Source: Climacium dendroides (taxonomy: Eukaryota; Streptophyta; Bryopsida; Hypnales; Climaciaceae). Taken from it: 64,000 bases of DNA. The notes under the pieces were generated by a model that saw nothing but the letters and a program-made list of their open reading frames with translations, was not told the DNA's origin and made no database searches. The position numbers and the translations under genes were made by a program. This document shows positions 42,291 through 52,977 of the stretch, piece after piece (the first letter of the stretch is position 1; the number at the start of each line of letters is the position of its first letter). The stretch is from NCBI GenBank assembly GCA_950106755.1, contig OX467090.1:5952001-6016000 (forward strand). Direction: 5' to 3'.

Positions 42291-45026
42291 ATGGTGCAAG
42301 AACGTGTTCTGATATGGTACTTTCCACAAGCCCAAGTGGTATCTTTCCTTCAACTTGCCTCCTTAGTTGAGTTGTTTGTTCTCCACCCTTGGAGTTGTCT
42401 TCTTTGGTTTTTTAATGGTCACCTCCTTTTCAAAAAAAAATCTATTACCACAATACTACCATGATTTGGAATGTGAATATCTTGGAGAGGGGAGCATATT
42501 TTTTAGAGTTGTGTGCTTGTTTCATGGATCAAATTCAAGTGGAATTATAAGTTTTCCGATTAAAATTATAATTACTTGAAATTTCTAAAGTAGTGTACCT
42601 TAAAATTACAAAATTGTTAATAGAGTGAAGTCATAAACATCCCATAAACACCTCATAAAAATCTTTTCATGTATTTATTGGCATTTAAATTCCCACCAAT
42701 CAAGAATTGACATGTTATCCATTTTGGTATTAATGCATTGATTTTATCCACATCGAGAAGGAATTTGGATACTTTGGAGGGCTAATTTGGATGTTTGAAT
42801 GAACAAAATTGGGGCCAAATGTAGGGAATAGAATTAGGCAACATATGGAATTGGATTGGCCTATCTTAATAATTAATGTACCCTGTACCATTCCCAAAGT
42901 AAAAATCAAATCAAATTTTTTTTTTAATTTTAATTCATAAAACCTTCAAAATTCAATATCTTTCAATTCACACCCTATGTCTAAATACCATGAAATAAGG
43001 TATGTACACCCCTCCTTACTAAAGGCTCTTGAAAGGTACCAAAAATGCAACCAAGGGATATATGGTCCAAGAGAATGATGTCACTGTAACAAACAAATAA
43101 AACAAAACAAAACATTATAGCTTAAGATATGAATGTTATTGTTATCATTGTCGTCACTGGTGGGATCTTGTTGGAAATTAAAAGAGATTTTCACACAATA
43201 ATTACACATGTTTTTTAGACACCATATGCTTTAATTATGATTTTTTTAACTAATGATTGTAGGTGTACATAATTTGTAGGATTTCATGTTTAGAAAGTAA
43301 AAGGTAATATTTGTAGGAGTTAATTTTGCAACATGCTACCTTTTAGCAACTAGACAAAATTAAGTATAACTTATACTTAGAACAACTGCTTTGAGGTATA
43401 GCTAGAGCATACATTAAGATTAAAAAGAATATTTTTGATACTTTAAATATTTGACATATTTATAAGTTTTTTGTCAAAAAATTTATTGTAGATAAATATT
43501 ATTGCAAATAAGTTGGATTGAAAAGAACTTCTATTTGCAATGAATGATTTCTTTATAACTCTTCTACATTAGCTTTGATAGATTCTCCTACAAATTAGTA
43601 GGCTACCCTCTACAAATCACAAACAAATTATCCAAGTCTAGCTTTAATAAAACTAACTAAAATGAATATAGTAAGTTACTCAAATTCTCATAACAAATTA
43701 CTGTATTTAATATGTGTATTAATGACTACCTTGTTTGAATTAGAAAGAATTTGAAACAATTCTTATTCTAAAACCTTTAATTCCTAAATGTTGCAACCTT
43801 AGTAACACCTTAAAACACCAAACAACCTCTAAAGGCCCTTCACAACTTAATGGACTCACCACACTCTAATTCCAACATCACTTGAATCACAACTAACTAC
43901 TGCTACACATGCCACGCATTCACAATATTTATTCCCATTTCCAACTCATGTTGCTGTCATAATTCCCTAAATTGTTAACATATACTTTGCACAATACCCT
44001 CCACTAGTGCTAGCTACCCTTGAATGTCACCCAATTTCATACTAGGCCCATTGTGTATTTGTTACTTTCATATTGTAACTACTCGGAACTCACAACTCGA
44101 GATTCATTGGGAATGGCCTAGTAAGGAGTGAGACTCCATCCAACTGGTGCCACAGAATACACACAAGTGTCTCATAGTGCTTTGGAAACCAGTAGTGTTG
44201 TTACCTCACCAACCTCACTAACTTTTAATCACTAAAACTCACTAAGGCTCCTAAAAGGAGTAAAGAGGGAACAAACCCCTCCTATAGGGCTCTTGTTGAA
44301 TTCAATAGACTCTCCTTTGAGGGCCAAAGGAACTTCTAAAATCCACTTTGTTTTTGGAAAACCACCCATTTTCAATCAAAATCACCAAATTACAACCATA
44401 TTTAAACTTCCAAACAACGTAACTTTGTAGCCAAAGCATTAAATCCTATATACAAGCCCATTTTGAATATCTAAGCAACAAGTAAATACCAATGGATTGC
44501 TTACTTGTCTCATTTGGACAAGTTTTCATAAAGCTATGGCCCTCCAAAGATTCAAGTCCACCAGGAGCGGTGTCACGTCTTTGCCATGGCCCTTCTCTTG
44601 GCCACAATTTAAGACGTGTAGCTTAGAACCTCATAATGCTTGTCATTCTAACTCCTTATATTTTTAGCTTTTCAATAATATGCTACATGCCATATTTTCT
44701 TAAAGGATTCATTGGAAATCTCTCACTCCTAGCCCTTAAATATCCCGATGCCACTAGGACACTACCAACTTTGAACAGCCATAACTTAGTTTTAGTTAAT
44801 TAGTTCAAATCATGTGTTCATTAGACAGTTAGAAGCTTCTACTTAAAAGTTTTCCAAAAATGTAAGATACTCTACCATTCTCTTCTAATTCAGAATGCTA
44901 TCGCATTTTATTTGCTTAGAAGTCTCTCATCTTTCCCTTCCTAAACTTTTGCAAGGCTTAGGAAGTCACCTTAAGGTCCCCCTTGTTCACTAAGGTACTT
45001 CAAGCACCCCAAGGAGATAGGGGTGT
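42291..45026. other. Intergenic region without a supported gene
   Basis: The first 120 bp resemble 2725-2830 (gtggtatctttccttcaact and cttgcctccttagttg wording). The part at 43800-44800 has more balanced composition, but frames are short. No long terminal repeats or primer-binding site could be defined. Confidence 0.35.
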
Positions 45027-45957
45027 GACACTAAAGGATCAAATTGTATTTTTTTTGGCAATATAGCGATTTTAGACAACTCATTATAAATGGGATTTTT
45101 TTTACTTTGAAATCTTCACAAAACATGTGTCCAAGAAATAGCTTGAAGGCCCAACAATTTTCATAACTTTTGACAACATGGTTAAAAAATTATTATATGA
45201 TATGTAATTTTCAACATTTGGTGGACAATCCAAACAACATTTTTTTTTTAAACCAATTTTAAAATAAATAAAAATTTGAAATTAGTTCCCTAGATTTATA
45301 CACACATGGAAAGCTTTGAATCATTCTATTTTAATTAATAAGATGAAAGTTATCAGGACTTTTAGTTTACGGATAGTTATGGAATCTCTACTCTAAATAA
45401 ACTTTGAAGTCCTTTATTTAACTCAATTTTCAATATTTTTGAAAAAACATTAATTTTTTTTTTAAATGGGTGTAGATTTTTTGTTACAACATTACAAACA
45501 TTGGGATTGGCATTTTTCAATTCCATAAATAAATAGTTAATAATTTAGTATTTTGAATCATTTTCTACTTATTATTTTTTCCTATATATTGTACAATTCC
45601 AAATGATCTAAAATTTTCAAGCATGTAGCCAACTTGCCTTGAAGAATGAATCTAAAGAGTTAAAATCATTTTGGATATCTTTTCATAATGATCTCACCTT
45701 GTGAAGTGCAACTGCCCAATTTTTTGGAGGGACAAAAAAAAGATTTTTGTCACTTCAAACACTAATATCTTGCAATCTACAGAGTGAGAATTTTTGAATT
45801 TTTTTCTACATCTTCCCAAACTAGTGTACTACAAGATCCTACAATTTTTATGTGTCCAAAAATGTTTTTTTTTAAAAATCTGATATTTGTATTAGAAATG
45901 ACAATTTTGGAACATTTTTGGTGAAAACATAGTCAAAAACCTTTAAAGGTTAATTAG
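45027..45957 (-). repeat. TTAACCCCTAAA-family repeat, inverted copy
   Basis: It runs from 'ctaaaggatcaaattg' to 'acctttaaaggttaa'. In complement it follows the family order: 'gactatgttttcaccaaaaa', 'aggatcttgtagta', 'tagattgcaagatattagtg', 'cacttcacaaggtgag', 'ccaatcccaatg' and 'tagagattccataac'. Length is about 930 bp, uninterrupted. Confidence 0.7.
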
Positions 45958-48838
45958 TACATTTAGGATCCTCTACTTCATTTTAAAATTTTAAAATTTA
46001 ATTTTTGGCCTCCTCTAAAGTTGTTCTTTGTAACCAGATTCAACCAATTTATTGGGTAGTAACTGTTACTCCATGCCAATACTGTACAAAAAGTTGGTAA
46101 TAAAGTAATTGCAATTAAAATCAGCTATGCTTCTTTTTACCACTTTTTGTTACAATTGGCTTACCAAATGCAATCAACATTTTGATCTATTCCTATCAAA
46201 TATTGAGTGGTTGATGGTGAGCATGCACCAAATGCTTCAAATTTATTGTTGCCATGAAGGAAAATGTTTGGAAGCCATCAACAACTTGTTGAAAGAATTC
46301 TTGCCATGACATAGTGAAAACTATTCATATAAATTTAGAAAAATTAAAATTCAAGCATTTGTATGGTTTTGCAAATTTCTTCAAAATTCAATCTCCCGAT
46401 GATAACATCAACAACTTCCTAATATATATAATATTAAAACCCAACCAATCTCAAATCAATAGAGATAGTATTTTAATTTTCAAAATAAAAGGTACAAACT
46501 TGTAAGAGTATAATTAGAATGTTATATGATTTTCTCTATATGTGACCCCAAAATAAGTGGCCCTATCATCAAAGTAGTTGGCCAAAAATTAGCAAATTTT
46601 TGGATGTGTAGTGCATTTTTTGTTTCAATATTTTTTTAAAGTCATTCATCACCCACTTTTAATTTTGAAAATAAATTATATTAGAATTAGTACAATTTGT
46701 AATTCCATCCTTCCCAAACAAGACTTTTTGGGTTTTGGGTGTTCACCTAAATTGAGTTGCAATACGAAATGCTTGGTAGCAGTTTAACAAAGTCTACAAA
46801 ACTACCCAAATCATACTTTAGAGTGCCGGAGTCAAATAATTGTCTACTATCATTGAGGGCACTTTGTAAATGTGTAAATAGCCAAGCAATAAACTTTTTC
46901 TATTTGGGTCGGTCATACCTTCAGAAAATCTTCAACAAAGACAATTTAAGAACCATGATTTTGATGGATGCACTCCAATTCAAAGCCATACTTACTAATC
47001 AATTCATTTAGAGCAAATGAAGAAGTGAAATGTATTTTTGTAGAATGAAGGACAAAAAATTGTGTCATGTACTTATGTATGGTGTTTAACTAAAGTTAAT
47101 CTTTTCATTATTTAAGAAACATCCTTATGTAGTGATTTAAAAATGTCAATTCAAAACAAAACAAAAGGTTGATTGTAAATATTTAACATAGATATTCTTA
47201 AAAAAAATCCCACTCAAATTCTTTGTTCTCAAATGCAATTGTGTTAGTGTGGGTGCACCTTCAAAGACAAATATGCTTAATTTGCAATCACAAAGATGAG
47301 AAAAAAATCAAGAGTTTTACACCAAGAAACTATTGGTTATTGAATTCTTTATTGGTGGTCAAAAGTCAATAATTTTTTTATAAGTGACACTACTTGAACT
47401 ATGTGCGTCTTCTACATGATTTCTAGGGATGAAGTGGACTAAGACGGTTGCTACTATGTGAGCCTAAGAGCATGAACCCATGACCCTAAAAGACTATACA
47501 ATTATATTATAAGTGCCTATATTATAGAAACCTTTCATTATTATAGATATCTGTATTATAGGTGTTTATGCCATAAGTACCTTCAATGATTGTAGGATAT
47601 CTACTTATACATATGCTCAAGGCTCATATCTATACTCACATGCTAGAATCATTGCATTTTAGGTAAAAAGTATACGCAAAGGTCACTATATGACTATGTG
47701 GAGTGCTCTTTTATAGTTTGGGTATTTTTGGTAATCCTTATTTTAATTGAGTTCAAAATTATGTTCAAATGATGTGTTTTCAATGGTGTTGAAGGAAAAA
47801 TTTCATCTATTAAAAGAGCATGCATATTCAAGGAAGATACAAAAAAATTATTAGTACAATCTAGGATTTTTATGTTCATCATGTTGTACTTGTTTATAAG
47901 TGATTCTAATGTCAATTATTGGCACTATTCTCAAATGAAATTTGGAAGTGAATATCTTTATATTTTTAAGCCAAAGCATTTTATTTCCTCTTCCAAAGGG
48001 CTTCTTTATACTTGCAAAGAAAACAACAATTTATTTGATTAGTAAACAATTTTTGAGTAGTTCTACCTAGTGATGATAATGGATGTGGGAGTGGATGCTC
48101 ATACCTTAGTGCATTGTTTAGTTGGGTTCAGTAATCTTACATATATTTTCCTAGTTGATTTAGATAGTCAAAAAATCCATGAACTTCAAGATGCTCTTAT
48201 ATGCTCAAAAATGCATAGAGTTTTAAACCACAAATTGCATTAAAGTTATAGTAAAGTGAACTTGAATATCATACAACAACATCCAAAGAAGTGGAGGCAA
48301 GCTTACAATACGAAGAAGTTAGTTTTGCTTCCTAATTCACCATGACAGAAAACCCTGGAAAATAGATAAAGATTTGTTGCAACACCGGAGGAGGCCAAAG
48401 AACAAGCAAGAAATGATACAAAGAGTTCAAGTAGTGTGGGATCAAGCTAGTATCTTTACAAAAATTGCAAATGCTCGCTTCTAATAATTGTGCCCATTTA
48501 ATAGAATGTAAGATGTAATTTCAACAAACTAAGGGTGACAACTCTAGATGATAGATAGTTTATAGAAAATATCCAAATTGTTGTATGATTTGAATTTCAC
48601 ATGCACTAAAGTGCCTTGTGCAATTTCCAAAGTCAAAATAAAATTTAAAGTATTTTTAAATTTTAAAAAATTTAAAATAACAAAAAAAATCCATCATTTT
48701 GACACCATATGTTCAAATGCCACAAAACAAAGCACATGCATTTTTGAGCTTTCTGAAAGTACCAAGAATGTAACTTGGGAGCCACAATATAGGAGATTTC
48801 ATCACAACAAACAAAATAAAGCAAACAAATAGACTAAC
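45958..48838. other. AT-rich intergenic sequence, no gene
   Basis: Short open frames only. The segment at 47480-47660 resembles the complement of 4205-4480. Nothing else is recognisable. Confidence 0.35.
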
Positions 48839-48893
48839 TTAACCCCTAAAGGTTTTTGACTATGTTTTCACTAAAAATGCTTCAAAATTGCCA

Positions 48894-49558
48894 TCATACT
48901 ACTAAAATCGCAAGGCCTTCCATAATACCACATTTTTACACTGTGTGATATTACAAAGGTTCAATCCCTTTGTAATATCATATTTATAGACAATGTGGTA
49001 TTATAGAGTTCCAACGGCCATTTCATCTTTGTAATACACATAGTGTAAAAATGTGATATTACAGAGGTATAGTGATATTATGGAGGTTTTGTATTTCTTG
49101 GCTTCATGCTTCATTTTACTTCCACAATTCTATGATTTTCTAAGCTTTGAATGTTTTCAATTCTAATGTTCTTTTCTTACTATCAAATGATTTGAAGCAA
49201 TTTTGAATTCTACAACAAAGTGTTTACAAAGTGTTGACAAAGTCCTTACAATTTGACAAATTTGCATTTCAATTCTTCAAATTTGATCACCACTATTTGT
49301 AAGTGAAGGAATTTATCAAGTAGTGATGTCCTTGCAATGTTTTCATGTTTGCAAAGATTTTTTTGTGAATATTGTGATATAAAGATTTTTTTGATTACTT
49401 TTTATTGCACAGTATATGTATTTCCAAAGAATATTGTATGAAGATGTCAATATTTTCATTTAAAGATTATACACACTTTAATGATCTACATTCTATCACA
49501 CGAGAAATTGATGAAAGTAATATAGTTAATGCGTAGCAAAGCAAGCGCCACCCACTAG
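48894..49558 (+). mobile_element. Non-autonomous Helitron, copy 2, nested in another repeat
   Basis: It begins TCATACTACTAAAATCGC and ends CACCCACTAG, with A before and T after. Related uninterrupted copies of the host repeat read 'gtcatttctaatacaaat' (45885-45902, complement) and 'gccatctctagtacaagt' (21427-21444) at the same place, so the insertion lies exactly between A and T with no duplicated bases, as Helitrons do. The interior is non-coding and matches copy 1 (19916-20503) in opposite orientation. Confidence 0.8.
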
Positions 49559-49749
49559 TTTCTAGTAAAAATATCAAATTTTAAAAAGAAAAAAAATTTA
49601 AACACATATAATCCTAGGATCTTGTAGTATGTTGGTTTGAGAAGATGTGGGAAGAATTTCAAAAAATTCCCTTGTGTAGACTGCAAGTTATTAGTGTTTG
49701 AAGTGACAAAAATCCTTTTTTTGGCCTTGCAAAAACCAAGTAGCTACAC

Positions 49750-50273
49750 TTCACAAGGTTACATTTGTATGAAAAAATGTTCAAAATTGTGGTTCTTTTT
49801 AAGATTCATTTTTCAAAGAAAGCTAGCTACATTCTTGAAAATTTTCAAATCATTTGGAATTGTACGACATATAGGAAAAAAATAATAAGTAGAAAAAGTA
49901 GTGAATGATTCAAAATATTAAATTGTTAACTATTTATTTATGGAATTGATGGAATTGAGGAATGTCAATCCCAATGGTTTCAATGTTGTAATAAACAATC
50001 TACACCTACTATTCACAAGGTTACATTTGTATGAAAAAATGTTCAAAATTGTGGTTCTTTTTATGATTCATTTTTCAAAGAAAGCTAGCTACATTCTTGA
50101 AAATTTTCAAATCATTTGGAATTGTACGACATATAGGAAAAAAATAATAAGTAGAAAAAGTAGTGAATGATTCAAAATATTAAATTGTTAACTATTTATT
50201 TATGGAATTGATGGAATTGAGGAATGTCAATCCCAATGGTTTCAATGTTGTAATAAACAATCTACACCTACTA
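49750..50273 (+). repeat. 262-bp tandem duplication, nearly identical
   Basis: The two units start at 'ttcacaaggttacatttg' (49750 and 50012). I see one difference, 'tttttaagattc' against 'tttttatgattc'. The near identity means the duplication is much younger than the repeat it sits in. Confidence 0.9.
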
Positions 50274-51059
50274 TTTTAATGTTTTTTTAAAATATTAAAA
50301 ATTTGAGTAAAATAAAGGATTTCAAAGTTTATTTTTGAGTACAGATTCCATAACTACTTGCAAACTACCCTCAAACTAAAACTCCTCATAACTTTCATCT
50401 TATTAATCAAAATGGACTTATTGAAAGCTTTCCACACATACATAAATCTAGATAATCAATTCAAGTTTTTATTATTTTAAAATTGAATTTTAAAGGAGTT
50501 TTTTTAGTTGTCCAAGCTATCCACCAATTATTAAAAACCGCATATTATACAATAACTTTTTAAACTATGGAATCAAAAGTTATGAAAATGTTGGGCCTTG
50601 AAGCTATTCCTTGGGCACATGTTTTGTGAAAATTTCAGAGAAAAAATAAAAATTTCATTTGTAGTGAACTACCCCAAATTGCTATGTTGCACAAAAAACG
50701 TAGTTTAGGCTTTAGGAGTTAAGGTATGGAGGTATACATTTGTTACAATGATCAATCACTCCTCACTATGATTCCAACACAATTTGCAATTCGAAAAATT
50801 TGTCTAGTTTTTTACGTATGCTACAAAAGAGCTTCCTTGACGGAAGTTTATAAACTTTTAGTTGAATCTGCATGGGACAAAATTCATCTAATAATTGAAT
50901 CCAACTATCCATAAGGTGGAGGGTTCTCAAAGTGCACACCACCCACCTCCTCAAAATGTACACTATTTGTACATGTTGCTTTTTCATAGCCTTCATCAAT
51001 GTACGAGCAGTATACCTTTCAAAAGGTAGGTGATTTGTAGAGCCCTATGCCATTTCAAC

Positions 51060-51235
51060 TTCAAATTTTCATAACTAATTCCACAAAGCTCCAAACAACA
51101 TGAAACGACTTGAGTTAGATGCCAGTTCCACTTGTCTTTCAAGGAAAATTGCGTGGAAAACATTTCAAGGAGCTTCCCCTCCCCCCAAATCCAGTTTCAG
51201 CTCTTCGGTGGACGATTCATGGACCTCCTCCCTTC
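51060..51235 (+). repeat. Dispersed repeat, GC-richer copy; partner at 52690-52865
   Basis: It shares 'ataactaattc', 'atgaaac', 'acttg', 'agatgcca', 'tccacttgtctttcaaggaa' (tccatttgtcttttaaggaa in the partner) and 'gacctcct' in order. The partner differs mostly by C to T and G to A. Confidence 0.7.
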
Positions 51236-51754
51236 GATTCCTTGTACTGTACTGCCACATTCGAACTTGCGTGTTCCGAAGAAGTCAGAGAGAAAGATCC
51301 AGTTGGCAGAGAGAAAGATTGTTCCATCTGATCGCGTTGGGAATTTGAATCGTTTCGCATCAATCCCTTTTGTTTTGGTGGAGGCTTATGATTGTACACT
51401 CAGTCTGCCATCAGTGAGACAGTCACGAGGTGTAAGCTTGGCTTCGCATCTGCATCTGCATCTGCAACTTCATCTGCAACTTCATCTGCAACTTCTACGA
51501 CATCTCAGTTGCAGAATGCAGACACTTCACTGGTGAAACTCGTGGAGCTCGGTTTGTCACCAGCGCTCAGTTGGTGGGCTCCGTCGTCGCTGGTGACGGT
51601 ACGCAGAGATACCTCCTGTAGTTATGATAATTGAAGCAGCATACTTTCAGCCTGTTGGGAAATTTCGATGAGAAAATGGAGCTCTATGTGTACAAACATA
51701 AGGATGAGGAAGAATGGCAAAGCAAAAATTCTGAGAAATGGATCTTTTGTTCAA
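51236..51754. other. GC-richer island, including a CATCTG minisatellite
   Basis: At 51448-51496, 'catctg' hexamers turn into 'catctgcaactt' dodecamers. An open frame of 134 codons through it gives only HLHLQLHLQL-type sequence from the repeat and no recognisable domain. The neighbourhood (51100-51640) is clearly richer in G+C than its surroundings and could be a young insertion or the edge of a gene, but I cannot support either. Confidence 0.35.
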
Positions 51755-52465
51755 TACAAATGTGGATTTTTCATTTGGATCCGTTGTGGCCATATTTGTT
51801 TAATTGAGACAAAATGGACATTTTGAGGCTTTAGCCCATTTATCCAAGACCTTTATTTTAACAATTAAAAAATTTATGAATATATCAACCTTTACAAAAT
51901 CAATTGTTTGTGAATGTATTAACATATTAAAATCTCAATTCATCAAAAAAATTCAATATCAAACACTTGTTACCATTTAAATGTAAAATCAAAGATTATA
52001 TGAGACTAGAGATTGTCTCATTTTAACATATATGAGAATCATTCTAGATTCATGGACTCACCTATTACTGCTAGCTTTGTCACTTCTTCCTTATCAGGGA
52101 GGGAAGAGAGATGTGTGGGCGAGACGGTACAAATAGAGGATCTTTTTCAATGAACAATGCACCCTACCAACCCCCTAGCATCCTAGTGCCTCAAATCTAG
52201 CCTCTCAAAATTGAAAGATTTTTGTGTTTGACTATTATAATTTTTTCAATGGTACGGGCAAAGAACGTGTTCCTTTCCAAAGAGCTCTAGGCCTTTTCCA
52301 CTACCAATCAATTAGTTTACAAAGATCTCTTTTTAAGTAATAGTTTGATTGGAATGAATTTAGAAGGATCTGGATTTTAGGAAACACATGCTGAAGATTC
52401 AAGGGTTAATCCATTGCCAGGGGGCTATCATAAATAGGTACCTCTACCTTAAGTATAGGGCAATT
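51755..52465 (+). repeat. Dispersed repeat, second copy of the 10120-10436 type
   Basis: It shares 'gtggatttttcattt', 'gactcacctatt', 'gagagatgtg', 'ggatctttttcaat' and 'aggtacctctaccttaag' with the sequence left of the Harbinger element. Confidence 0.55.
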
Positions 52466-52554
52466 ATAATTACCATACCCCACCACCACAAAATGTCACG
52501 TTCATGTGAGGCCTTTGAACGTGACATTTTGTGGTGGTGGGGTATGGTAATTAT
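52466..52554. repeat. Perfect palindrome, 39-bp arms, 11-bp loop
   Basis: The arms 52466-52504 and 52516-52554 are fully complementary; the left arm begins ataattaccataccccaccac and ends cgttca. The loop is tgtgaggcctt. No target duplication is obvious. Fully paired arms in otherwise heavily mutated DNA indicate a recent origin or selection. A transcript would fold into a long perfect hairpin, so a young MITE or a small-RNA precursor are the two readings. Confidence 0.95.
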
Positions 52555-52689
52555 GGTGCTAAATCCATATAACACTAAACTCTCAAAGTTTCTTCTAATA
52601 TTAAGGTGTATTTTGTTTCCTCATTACACCAACAATGTACAAGTAGTGACATTTTAGGAGATAGATGCTTGTAGAGACTATTGTGTTTC

Positions 52690-52865
52690 AACTTCATAAC
52701 TAATTCTATGAAGTTTCAAAAAATATGAAACAACTTGGATTAGATGCCAATTCCATTTGTCTTTTAAGGAAAATTTATTGGAAAATATTTCAAGAAGTCT
52801 AACCTCCCCAAATTAATTATTAACTCTTAAAATGGGTACTTTATAGACCTCCTGCCTTACACCTA
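52690..52865 (+). repeat. Dispersed repeat, C-to-T decayed copy; partner at 51060-51235
   Basis: It is collinear with 51060-51235 but strongly AT-shifted. A related end ('ttatagacctcct') also occurs at 7799-7811. Confidence 0.7.
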
Positions 52866-52914
52866 AAATCAATAGAACATTAAACAATTCAACATAGTTT
52901 CCAATATTTGAAAA

Positions 52915-52916
<2 letters not shown>

Positions 52917-52975
<59 letters not shown>
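52917..52975. repeat. (TA)n microsatellite, about 29 units
   Basis: An uninterrupted TA run. Confidence 0.98.

Positions 52976-52977
<2 letters not shown>

Larger units (their letters stand above)
48839..50722 (+). repeat. TTAACCCCTAAA-family element, interrupted reference copy
   Basis: The left end is ttaacccctaaa at 48839-48850. The right end is tttaggagttaa at 50711-50722, complementary except for one base. The span of 1884 bp contains a 665-bp Helitron (48894-49558) and one extra 262-bp tandem unit; subtracting both leaves about 957 bp, which agrees with the uninterrupted copies at 45027-45957 (about 930) and 57842-58822 (981). The interior is non-coding. No clear target duplication was seen. 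The matched inverted ends suggest a non-autonomous DNA element, but no superfamily could be assigned. Confidence 0.65.

Noticed and set aside
43800..45020. Possible long terminal repeat of a retrotransposon
   Set aside because: No TG...CA-bounded direct repeat pair, primer-binding site or gag/pol sequence could be found.
51132..51536. A 134-codon plus-strand open frame
   Set aside because: Its C-terminal part is only the translation of the CATCTG/CATCTGCAACTT minisatellite, its N-terminal part overlaps a dispersed repeat with a decayed copy at 52.7 kb, and no domain is recognisable.
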